Shown here one piece after another: positions 17,307 to 25,013 of a stretch of DNA of 64,000 nucleotides. The stretch lies in the NCBI GenBank assembly GCA_002702065.1, contig NZXX01000013.1:372001-436000 (forward strand), read 5' to 3'. Each line of letters opens with the position of its first letter. The first letter of the stretch is position 1. A program made the position numbers and the translations under genes. The notes beneath the pieces are model-generated. The model saw only the letters and a list, made by a program, of their open reading frames with translations. It was not told the origin of the DNA and made no database searches. Source of the stretch: Anaerolineaceae bacterium (GTDB lineage Bacteria; Chloroflexota; Anaerolineae; Aggregatilineales; Phototrophicaceae).

Positions 17307-18653
17307 ATGACACAACCCAACATCATCCTCATCATGACCGATCATTTCCGGCGCGACGCGCTGGGCAAAAGCACGCCCAACCTGATGGCGCTGGCAAACG
17401 CCGGGACACGCTTCGAAAATGGCTACTGCAACTCGCCGTTGTGCGGGCCGTCGCGGGTGTCGCTGATCACCGGCCTGTATCCATCGCAGCATGGTGTCAG
17501 CGGCAATCAGGCGGAAAACATCCACAACGACCTGCGCGACGACACCTTCATGAATCACTTGCAGGACGCGGGCTACTACACGGCGCTGGTCGGCAAGCAT
17601 CACTACATCGACCGCTATGGCCTGCATGTCGACACCACCGACGATAAGGAAGAATTGCAGCGCTACGGCTTCGACCATGTATTTGTCGTGCTCGATGACG
17701 GCGAAAACGGCCACAATGACGACGAATACACCCACTTCCTGCGCAAACAGGGGCGGCTGGAGGCATTCCGCGAAGCACTGGCGAACCGCGATGATCCGTT
17801 CAAGCACCCGTTCGAGCCGGACGACAGCGCCGATGGCTTCATTGGCCTCAATGGGATTCGCTTCGTTCAGGACTATGACCGCGATCAGCCGTTTTACCTA
17901 AACCTGTCGTTCGTCGGGCCACACCCGCCGTTGTGGCATCCCGGTGAATCTGCCCACGACCCCGAAGCGATGGACGCCCCCATCGGCGCGCCGGATGACC
18001 CCAAAACGCGGCTGCGGCGTGCCCATTACATGGATAAATGCGCCCTCATCGACCGCTATGTCGGCCAGCTGGTGGAAACGCTCAAGGCACGCGGCCTGTT
18101 CGAGAACACCGTGATTATCTTCACGTCGGATCACGGTGATAACCTGGGCGATTACGGCATCTGGGATAAACGCTATTTCTACGAACTCAGCGTTGGCGTG
18201 CCCCTGTTCCTCAGCGGCGCGGGTATCCCAACCTCAGAGCGTCACAACGGCCCGCGTGTGAGCAAGGTGCTGGCCTCGCATCACGACCTCTACGCCACGA
18301 TCCTGACACTGGCGGGGGCTGCTCAACCGGCGCGCAAACGGCCCGGACGCGACCTGGTGGCGATCCTTAACGGGGATGCGCCGCCGCATGATGCGGTCTA
18401 CGCTGAACTGGCGACCAGTGCCATGATCCGCACCGCCGGCTGGAAGCTGGTGTTCGACCCGGAACAGGGCGGCGTTCGCTATCTGTTCAACCTGTCGGTG
18501 GACCCGCACGAACAGCAGAATCTGGCGGGTGTTGCGGGCTACGAACAGATCGCGCTCGATCTGGTGGGGCGCTTGCTGGCGCATCGCATCCGCCAGACGC
18601 AGTACACCCATATCAAGGAAGAGCAGCGTTTGCAGCACGTCCGCGTCGGCTGA
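17307..18653 (+). CDS. Sulfatase (alkaline phosphatase superfamily, Cys type)
   Basis: A 448-aa sulfatase that hydrolyses sulfate esters. The ATG at 17307 gives the typical N-terminus MTQPNIILIMTDHFRRDALG, whose Asp12 is a Ca2+ ligand of the family; an upstream frame start at 17247 is unlikely. The formylglycine motif is C-G-P-S-R (46-50), with Cys46 as the residue to be converted; no maturation enzyme is in the window. The second metal cluster is FTSDHGDNLGDYGIWDK. No signal peptide is present, so it is predicted cytosolic. It ends the catabolic cluster and probably desulfates the same glycan handled by the neighbouring fucosidase. Confidence 0.92.
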   Translation: MTQPNIILIMTDHFRRDALGKSTPNLMALANAGTRFENGYCNSPLCGPSRVSLITGLYPSQHGVSGNQAENIHNDLRDDTFMNHLQDAGYYTALVGKHHYIDRYGLHVDTTDDKEELQRYGFDHVFVVLDDGENGHNDDEYTHFLRKQGRLEAFREALANRDDPFKHPFEPDDSADGFIGLNGIRFVQDYDRDQPFYLNLSFVGPHPPLWHPGESAHDPEAMDAPIGAPDDPKTRLRRAHYMDKCALIDRYVGQLVETLKARGLFENTVIIFTSDHGDNLGDYGIWDKRYFYELSVGVPLFLSGAGIPTSERHNGPRVSKVLASHHDLYATILTLAGAAQPARKRPGRDLVAILNGDAPPHDAVYAELATSAMIRTAGWKLVFDPEQGGVRYLFNLSVDPHEQQNLAGVAGYEQIALDLVGRLLAHRIRQTQYTHIKEEQRLQHVRVG

Positions 18654-19008
18654 TACTTCACAGGCCGTTGTTCATCACCAGCACACCCGTAGGGGCGATT
18701 CGCGAATCGCCCCTACAATACGCCAGAACGCTCGTTTGTAGGGACAGGCCAGCGTGCCTGTCCTGTGCCAGTGTATACGTTAAGGTCTTCTTTGACTCCT
18801 GCTGAGAAAGACAAGAGCCTCGTCCGACAATTTGGTCAAAAACAACGGTAGGGGCGGACCTGTGTGTCCGCCCGGTGGGAGCGCACACGGACGCTCCCTT
18901 ACCATTTCTAAAATTTACCGGATGGAGGCACTGAACCAAGATGTCAAATGTTTTCGTAGGGGCGATTCGCGAGTCGCCCCGACACACCATCGACTAACGA
19001 CTGGTGCC
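18654..19008. repeat. 355-base gap with four family A palindromes
   Basis: No gene is seen. Four palindromes lie here: 18689-18716 (perfect, GTAGGGGCGATTCG plus its complement), 18738-18765 (GTAGGGACAGGC-CAGC-GTGCCTGTCCT, a sequence variant), 18848-18902 (extended form with two hairpins) and 18956-18983 (GTAGGGGCGATTCG, one mismatch at the end). The first follows the sulfatase stop by 35 bases. The gap separates convergent genes (plus-strand sulfatase, minus-strand MFS gene). Confidence 0.8.
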
Positions 19009-20307
19009 TCAGGACACCGATTCCAGCTGCGCGGTGTTGCGCAGATTCACACCCCGCAAATGCAGCCAGAAAACAAGCGTGCCCAGCCCGCTCAGGACGG
19101 CCCCCAGCAAGAACAACTCGCGGAACCCAGCCAGCGTCGCCAGATAACCACCGCCCAGCGCCATCAACGCGAAACTAAACCCGGCAGCGGTTTCGCCAGC
19201 CCCCACCATAACGGCCTGATGGCGTTTGGGAATCAGTTCCATAATGTAAACAATGAACGCGGTGAAGCGCAGATTGGACATGGAGAGCGCGCTGACATAG
19301 CCGGCTGCGGTTAGCCACCAGTTTGAAGCCAGGGCAATCGGCAGCAGACACAGCGCCGTGCCCAGTGATGCCCACATCGCCGCGCGGCCTGTACTGACTC
19401 TCTTGATGAGGCGCGGCGCCAGCAGCGTTGCGGGTACGGCGACCAACCGGCCAAAGGAGGCAATCGCCCCAATCGTATCCGGGGACAGCTGGTAATGCGT
19501 ATCCAGAAACACGTTGAAGTAGACCGAAGTCGTCGCCAGTCCCGCGACCTGCAAGAACCGCACCAGCGACATCATGGCGATAATCATAATCATGGCCTTG
19601 GTAAAGCCGCCGACCCACTGTCGGGATCCTCGCTCGTTGACGGGTATGGGCACTTCGGCACTTTCCGTGTCGGGCTGCTTGACCATCGTCAAGGCGATGA
19701 AGAAGGCAATGAGGACGACCACCGCCGCGACCATCATGGTATAGCGATAAGGGGCCGGGTCATCCAGGTTGAAGTCGTTGAAATTGGCGATCAGACGGGG
19801 GAGCGTGCCGCCAAACAGGCTGCCAGCAAACGCGGCCAGGGATAGTAAAGCGGTTTGCAGGGCAAAGGCGTTCGTGTGTTTGTCGCGTTCAACCACCGTC
19901 ATCAGAAAGGGTGCGCTGTTGACGAAGAACAGCGAAAAGCCGGTCAGAATCAGGGCATAGGTCACGATAAACCAGGTCTCTTGCCAGCCGGGTGGGGTGT
20001 ATTCTGCCAGCGGCAGCAGCACCGTGCCCAGCAGCGTGCTGCCCAATCCAATGCGCAGCATCTGGTTGCTGGCCCAGCGTGACCCCAACATCCCCGCAGG
20101 CAGGCTCACAATCGCAAATGTCAGCAAGCCGAACGAATTCACCTGACCGATGAAGCGCGCATCATAACCCAGGCGCAGCAGGTAGAGGTTCAGGAGGACG
20201 GCATAGACCCCGTCGATAACAAACCCAAGGGCCACAATCGTCATAAAAAAGCGACGCGCCTGCTGATTGTAATGAAAGCGTCTAAGGAAAAAATTCTGTA
20301 TCATCAC
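19009..20307 (-). CDS. Major facilitator superfamily transporter
   Basis: A 432-aa integral membrane protein with about 12 hydrophobic helices split by a central polar loop (TMVKQPDTESAEVPIPVNER, near 210-230). The N-terminal half contains GQVNSFGLLTFAIVSLPAGMLGSRW near 53-77, the typical loop 2-3 region. The minus-strand start is near 20307, where FFLRRFHYNQQARRFF precedes the first helix. The substrate is not recognisable; the drug/sugar efflux class is most likely. A second MFS protein of similar size but only distant sequence lies at 42033. Confidence 0.9.
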   Translation of the reverse strand: MMIQNFFLRRFHYNQQARRFFMTIVALGFVIDGVYAVLLNLYLLRLGYDARFIGQVNSFGLLTFAIVSLPAGMLGSRWASNQMLRIGLGSTLLGTVLLPLAEYTPPGWQETWFIVTYALILTGFSLFFVNSAPFLMTVVERDKHTNAFALQTALLSLAAFAGSLFGGTLPRLIANFNDFNLDDPAPYRYTMMVAAVVVLIAFFIALTMVKQPDTESAEVPIPVNERGSRQWVGGFTKAMIMIIAMMSLVRFLQVAGLATTSVYFNVFLDTHYQLSPDTIGAIASFGRLVAVPATLLAPRLIKRVSTGRAAMWASLGTALCLLPIALASNWWLTAAGYVSALSMSNLRFTAFIVYIMELIPKRHQAVMVGAGETAAGFSFALMALGGGYLATLAGFRELFLLGAVLSGLGTLVFWLHLRGVNLRNTAQLESVS

Positions 20308-20559
20308 ACGATTCCCGGTTGGCTATATGAAAGGTGGCACATAGTCGGCCACGCCCGTAAGTTCACCAAAATTGCTGCTGAAGTTTCGCTAAAAGCATCG
20401 CATAAAACTAGGTCCATCTGTGTTAAGTTTCCACGCAGGGCTGCGTGGGCGGCATGGCACATACGCCAGTGTCATGGCCCAGCTTGGCTCTAGGTGGCGG
20501 CAGCCCGGACCGCTATACTGATCTGCTGCGCATGGAATTGCATCCAGTGAAGGTATGGC

Positions 20560-21405
20560 ATGGACTGGTTTTGGGCGGCTGTGGTTTCGGCGATTACGCT
20601 TTCGGGGCAAGGGCTGGCCTTTCAACAGCTTCAGCGACATTATCGTATTCAGGTGTACATGACCTATATCTGGTGGGGGTCGGCGCTGGTGCTGGCGCTG
20701 GTCTTCCTGCGCCCGGCAGACCTACCCGTCATCAGCGCCAACGCCCTGCCGCTGGTGCTGGCCGGGGTATCCAGCTTTACTGGCGTCTACTGCTTCAACC
20801 GCGCTATCCGCGTCCAGACCAACCTCGGCTACATCGAAGCGGTGATCGCGCTGCGGGTGGCGGTCACCTATCTCTTTTCGGTGATCGTGCTGGCGGCTCC
20901 GGTAGAACCGATCCGGCTGCTGGGTGTCATTGGCGTGACGCTGGGCGTGTTTGCTATCGCCGGGGCGCTCAACCTGCGGCTGGCAGAGTTCCGGCTGGAC
21001 TGGCTGACGTGGGCGCTGGCAGCAAGCCTGCTGTTTGCCGCGATGACCATTTTCGTGCGCATGGCGACGGACGGTGGCATCGGCGGTGAAGTCGCGACCG
21101 TGGTCGTGCTGGTCGTGTCCGGCAGCCTTTTTTTCGTGTCATCGCTCCTCAGCCGGTCATCCTTCCGTGTGGAAAAGAAGCATGTCGGCCTGATGATCGG
21201 GGCGATTGCCTTTGCGGCGGTGGGCAATGCCGCCAATTTTATCTCGTACCAGCTGGCACCCAACCTCGCCTACGCCATTGCCATTGACAACGGCCGTATC
21301 ATCATCCTCTATGTGGCAGGTTTGCTGATGTACGCTGAACGGCTGCACCGCGTGAAGGTGTTCGGCATCGCCCTGACTTTTGTCGGCGTCCTGCTGCTCA
21401 GTTGA
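20560..21405 (+). CDS. EamA/DMT family transporter
   Basis: A 281-aa membrane protein with about ten transmembrane helices arranged as two EamA repeats (about 1-135 and 145-281). Signature regions are NRAIRVQTNLGYIEAVIALR near 88-107 and the second-repeat equivalent ISYQLAPNLAYAIAIDNGRI near 228-247. Members export amino acids, purines or other metabolites; the substrate is unknown here. It is divergent from the MFS gene across a 252-base gap in which no other feature is seen. Confidence 0.88.
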   Translation: MDWFWAAVVSAITLSGQGLAFQQLQRHYRIQVYMTYIWWGSALVLALVFLRPADLPVISANALPLVLAGVSSFTGVYCFNRAIRVQTNLGYIEAVIALRVAVTYLFSVIVLAAPVEPIRLLGVIGVTLGVFAIAGALNLRLAEFRLDWLTWALAASLLFAAMTIFVRMATDGGIGGEVATVVVLVVSGSLFFVSSLLSRSSFRVEKKHVGLMIGAIAFAAVGNAANFISYQLAPNLAYAIAIDNGRIIILYVAGLLMYAERLHRVKVFGIALTFVGVLLLS

Positions 21406-21560
21406 ACCAAACTTTCCGCGCCCTGGCCTGAGCATGGTCCTATTAATGGCCGAAATTTAATATAATTGATAATTTCTCATTGACCCGTTTTGAAACATAT
21501 TGTAATGTAGATATTCTGTTCGTGTTTGTACTCCCAACGCAAAAGAGGAACATCTGTATT

Positions 21561-22715
21561 ATGCCTGTTAAAAAGGTAAGTGTTTTAAGTTTGTTGTTAG
21601 CCAGCACGATATTAGTAATAACTGCTTTACCAATTTCTGCTCAAACACAAGAAAATGTCATTAGCCTGGCGCATCATTCCAATACGGAATGTACAGCCAG
21701 TGTCAATGGTATGTCCACATCAGGCCTGATCGCTGAATCCAGCGGCACACCCCAGGCACAGGGTGGTGTCTGCCACGTCAATGAAGGTGAATCGGTCGAT
21801 ATCACCTTGACTGCACCTACCGACCCGACAACGATTGCTGTTCAAGGTCTTAAGGACAACAGTATCGCAACCTACTATGACGAAAATCATCAGGTTGTCG
21901 GCACCTACACCGCAGGTAGCGGTTATGTCAACGAGCTTCCGGCACTGATGGTCAGCAGCATCAAAATTACCAATCAGTCGGACCTGCTCCTCGAAAACGG
22001 TAGTTTCGAAAGCCCCACCTCGATTGATGACGGCAACATCGCCATCAACCTGAATAATCCGACCGAAATTCCGGGCTGGGAAGTTGTCAGTGGCAATATA
22101 GACTGGTTTGGTCCTGGTGTCGCCGCTGCAGACGGTGCTCGCAGTGTTGATATTTCTGGCAGTGGCGTGGGTTCCATTCGTCAGACCATTGAAACCGAAG
22201 TCGGGAAAGCCTACGTCCTGCGCTTTGCTGTCTCGGGTGATCCTGCCGGTGGCCTGCCAGAGAAGCAGCTTACCGTCAGCGTTGGCGATGTGACCGAAAC
22301 ATTCACCTATCTGCTGACCAGTGAAAATTCGGTCTCGAACATGTTGTGGCAGTACCACACCATCGAATTTACAGCGACCGAACCAACCACCGAACTGACA
22401 TTTACCAGTCTGGTGGATAACTGGTACGGACCGACCATTGATAATGTGAGCGTTCGTGAAGGCCAGCTGTGCTCCCCCGCTTCCTCCGGTGAGCTCCCCA
22501 TCAATTTTGTGAACAACACCAATGAGGAAGTGAGCTTCCACTGGCTTTCCTTCGACTGCGAGGAAGGTGGCGGGCCGGTGCTGGCGCCCGGTGCCCAGGA
22601 ACAGGGTATCACCTTCCCGGGTCATATCTTTCGTATCCGGGGTGCAGATGGCCGCATCATTGGCCTGTATGTCGCTTCGGCGGAAAACACAACCGCTTCG
22701 GTTGGCGAAGGCTAA
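21561..22715 (+). CDS. Secreted protein with DUF642-like and von Hippel-Lindau beta-like domains
   Basis: A 384-aa exported protein. The ATG at 21561 follows AGAGGA and starts a clear signal peptide (KKVSVLSLLLASTILVITAL, cleavage near SAQTQ at 27-28). Residues 30-135 contain two Cys (44, 71) and resemble a small beta domain. Residues about 140-300 match the DUF642/choice-of-anchor-C type (LLENGSFESP, PGWEVVSGNIDWFG, IRQTIETEVGKAYVLRF, PTIDNVSV). Residues about 310-375 resemble the VHL beta domain: LPINFVNNTNEEVSFHWLSF, LAPGAQEQ, FPGHIFRI, GLYVAS. The 5' part is AT-richer than its neighbours. Function is unknown; extracellular binding is the most likely role. A strong terminator follows. Confidence 0.83.
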   Translation: MPVKKVSVLSLLLASTILVITALPISAQTQENVISLAHHSNTECTASVNGMSTSGLIAESSGTPQAQGGVCHVNEGESVDITLTAPTDPTTIAVQGLKDNSIATYYDENHQVVGTYTAGSGYVNELPALMVSSIKITNQSDLLLENGSFESPTSIDDGNIAINLNNPTEIPGWEVVSGNIDWFGPGVAAADGARSVDISGSGVGSIRQTIETEVGKAYVLRFAVSGDPAGGLPEKQLTVSVGDVTETFTYLLTSENSVSNMLWQYHTIEFTATEPTTELTFTSLVDNWYGPTIDNVSVREGQLCSPASSGELPINFVNNTNEEVSFHWLSFDCEEGGGPVLAPGAQEQGITFPGHIFRIRGADGRIIGLYVASAENTTASVGEG

Positions 22716-22749
22716 TTGACCGTTATCCAGTAGTACCATAAACACACGA

Positions 22750-22793
22750 CAGAGGGACAACTGTTAGCAAAGTTGCCCCTCTGTTTTTATTTT
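22750..22793 (+). terminator. Intrinsic terminator after the VHL-domain gene
   Basis: CAGAGGGACAACT (22750-22762) pairs with AGTTGCCCCTCTG (22771-22783), one mismatch, with an 8-base loop, directly followed by TTTTTATTTT. The T-run is only on the plus-strand side. Confidence 0.88.
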
Positions 22794-22813
22794 GCCATGT
22801 GGACGACCAGTCG

Positions 22814-23347
22814 TTAGAGCGACTGCTCGATTCTGGCTTTCAGGTCGGGGTTGGTTTCGTGAGGCAGATGGCTGCGCAGCGCGTCCGCTGCCGAGTCCGT
22901 CGTGCGCCGGGCCAGATGATCGACCGCCATGGTCCGCACATCCAGGTCGTCGGATGCCAGCAGCCGGGCCACAATCGCCTCCCATGCGGCGGTCTGGTAC
23001 TGCGTTGTCAGCGTCCGCAGTGCCTGCCGGTGCACGGGGCCTGTCTCGCGGGTGATCATGCGTTCCAGCATTTCCAGATAGCGTTCATCGGGGAATAGTT
23101 CCATCAGGTGCACGCCGAGCCGCCGGACTTCATCGTCGTCCGCGTTGACCATCTCCAATGCCCCGGCGACCGGATCGAGCGCATCCATGGCGTCGAGCAG
23201 GCACCCCCGGCTGGCTTCCCCCGGTGTTTCATAGGCCTGCATCAAGGGCACCAGCGCCTGCGATTCGCCGATTTCGGCCAGCGCCGCCGCGCCTTTACAC
23301 CAGGTTGACGGTGATTTTAATTGTTCGACAGCAGCCGAATAATCCAT
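22814..23347 (-). CDS. HEAT-repeat protein
   Basis: A 177-aa all-helical protein made of HEAT/PBS-lyase-like repeats (for example GAAALAEIGESQALVPLMQA, DDEVRRLGVHLMELFPDERY and DLDVRTMAVDHLARRTTDS, each roughly 30 residues apart). There is no signal peptide or catalytic motif. It starts 8 bases after the stop of the caspase-fold gene upstream on the same strand, so they are co-transcribed. Such proteins act as protein-binding scaffolds; here it could bind or restrain the caspase-fold partner, which is inference from operon structure. Confidence 0.82.
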   Translation of the reverse strand: MDYSAAVEQLKSPSTWCKGAAALAEIGESQALVPLMQAYETPGEASRGCLLDAMDALDPVAGALEMVNADDDEVRRLGVHLMELFPDERYLEMLERMITRETGPVHRQALRTLTTQYQTAAWEAIVARLLASDDLDVRTMAVDHLARRTTDSAADALRSHLPHETNPDLKARIEQSL

Positions 23348-23355
23348 ATGATCTC

Positions 23356-24846
23356 CTATCGGGTACGCGGGTCATAACGTGAACCGGAACGCCGGAAGAT
23401 GCCACCCTGCGCCGGGTTATCTTCCTGCTGTTGTTCCATGCCCCGCACGGTTTCCTCAGCAGACTGCTGGCCGATGATTGAATCGAGGAAGGCCGCCAGT
23501 GTGTTCCAGACAGTTTCATCGCCGTACACCGTCTGCCGGGTGGTGATCAGTTCGGTGGAACGGTCGTCCATGCCGGGGGTGCCGCGAATACTGCGTTCGT
23601 AGTCCTGCGTCCGACAGCCGTTGAACACCACGACCCGGTAGCGGCGTTCGTCTTCCTGCTCGACCGCCTGATCAATCGCCCCACCCTCCCCGGTCTGAAG
23701 CTCGGCCCCGCCGCCCTCCTGTTCCAGCGCCCAGTAAATGAGCCGCCCGCCAAACTCGCCGCGATGCAGGTTGCGCGGGTTGAGGTACAGGTTACCGGCG
23801 TTCGACAGTTCGACGTTGATGCGGTTGTTGCGATGCCGCCACAGAAACTGCGCCCACGCCCCGCGCCCATGACGCCGCCCTTCCTGCCGCAGTACGCGCT
23901 CCAGCACCTCATAATCCAGAATCGTCTGGGTGATATTGCCCTCGGCGTCCAGCAGATCGAAGCGGCCAAAATTGCGATCAAAGTCCGGTCCGGACCCGTA
24001 GCGACCGTGCCCGGAATAATAGGTGGTATCGGATTGGGCCATGCCTTCGCGGAAGGCGCTGGCGGCTTCGGCCCCGTGTGTGCCTTCCGGGTTGGCGACA
24101 AGCCGCACGACCGCATGAATCTCGCGCGGTGGCCCGGCGGGTGGCGTGTAGGTCAGCGCGTTTTCCTTGACAAAGAACTTGCCAAACGCGCTCGGCCCCA
24201 GGGTGCGCCCCGCCTGCCGGTAGATGCGCGCCGCCAGTGCCTGATCTTCGGCGAAGCCCCGGCTTTCCAGCACCTGTGTCATCTGATCAACCTCAACGTT
24301 GCGGTCGCCGGATTCGAGTGCTTCGTCGTAGCCCAGGCCGAGCGTCATATCCAGCACGCCGTCCTTGAACATTTCGCCATAGCGGAACTCGTGTTCGCCG
24401 CGCCGCCCCGGTGGGGGTTCTGCCGCTGCCAGCCGCGTCTGGGTTTCGGCAGCACCCAGCGTGCGAAATTCGTCACCGCCAAATGCCTCGACCATGGCCG
24501 CATCCGTACCCGGTCCATAATCGCCGTCGATGCGCAGATGATACAACCCCAGCCGCCGTAATTCGCGCTGGACCGCCCGCACGGTGGCGTCTTCCTCGGA
24601 CCAGGGTGGCGGGTTCGGCACATCCGGGTCACGGGCAATGCGGCTTGATGGCATGGCAGAGGCGATAGCTGCTGGCAGCGGCCCGCCCTCATGTAAGAGG
24701 CGCTGCACCGCCGCGTTGCCGATGGATTTTTGCAGGGCCATCACCGACTGCTGGTACGGGGTCAGGCGGATGGCTGGTTCAGCAGCCGGTGTGGATTGCA
24801 CACGCGGTGTTTGCGGTTTGTTTTTGTCTGCTGGCGTGTGCTGCAT
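23356..24846 (-). CDS. Caspase-fold (clan CD) protease-like protein with eCIS-cargo-type N-terminus
   Basis: A 496-aa protein. AGGAG lies 7 bases before the ATG. Residues 30-51 hold an N-terminal helix with LQKSIGNAAVQRLL, the motif common at the start of DUF4157 and other injection-system-associated proteins. Residues about 84-142 resemble a peptidoglycan-binding-1 helical domain (VRAVQRELRRLGLYHLRIDG). The C-terminal half has the two clan CD signatures: hydrophobic strand plus His-Gly in TTYYSGHGRYG (His280), and hydrophobic strand plus Cys in YRVVVFNGCRTQ (Cys411), followed by a helix with WNTLAAFLDSI as in CHAT/caspase folds. No signal peptide. Inferred role: regulated cysteine protease or effector. 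Confidence 0.8.
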   Translation of the reverse strand: MQHTPADKNKPQTPRVQSTPAAEPAIRLTPYQQSVMALQKSIGNAAVQRLLHEGGPLPAAIASAMPSSRIARDPDVPNPPPWSEEDATVRAVQRELRRLGLYHLRIDGDYGPGTDAAMVEAFGGDEFRTLGAAETQTRLAAAEPPPGRRGEHEFRYGEMFKDGVLDMTLGLGYDEALESGDRNVEVDQMTQVLESRGFAEDQALAARIYRQAGRTLGPSAFGKFFVKENALTYTPPAGPPREIHAVVRLVANPEGTHGAEAASAFREGMAQSDTTYYSGHGRYGSGPDFDRNFGRFDLLDAEGNITQTILDYEVLERVLRQEGRRHGRGAWAQFLWRHRNNRINVELSNAGNLYLNPRNLHRGEFGGRLIYWALEQEGGGAELQTGEGGAIDQAVEQEDERRYRVVVFNGCRTQDYERSIRGTPGMDDRSTELITTRQTVYGDETVWNTLAAFLDSIIGQQSAEETVRGMEQQQEDNPAQGGIFRRSGSRYDPRTR

Positions 24847-24880
24847 CCATCACTCCTGACACTCAGAAGAGTCTATCTTT

Positions 24881-24886
24881 ATTATA
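24881..24886 (-). promoter_or_regulatory. Candidate -10 element for the caspase-fold/HEAT operon
   Basis: Read on the minus strand this is TATAAT, 35 bases upstream of the ATG at 24846, in a locally AT-rich spot of the 167-base divergent gap. No good -35 hexamer is seen at 17-18 bases, so it is only a candidate. Confidence 0.35.
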
Positions 24887-25013
24887 AGCGGAATAGCGTT
24901 TGGATGCCCCCCTCCCTGCCCCACGAGAATGCTTCGCAAAGCTCATATAGCCCCAAATACCGTGCAGAGGGGGTTGTGCTACAATGGAATCGGGAGCGCG
25001 AAGGAGACGATTG

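Noticed and set aside
18689..18983. Four palindromes considered as a CRISPR array
   Set aside because: Repeats differ in sequence and length, spacing is irregular (about 21, 82 and 53 bases) and no cas genes are present.
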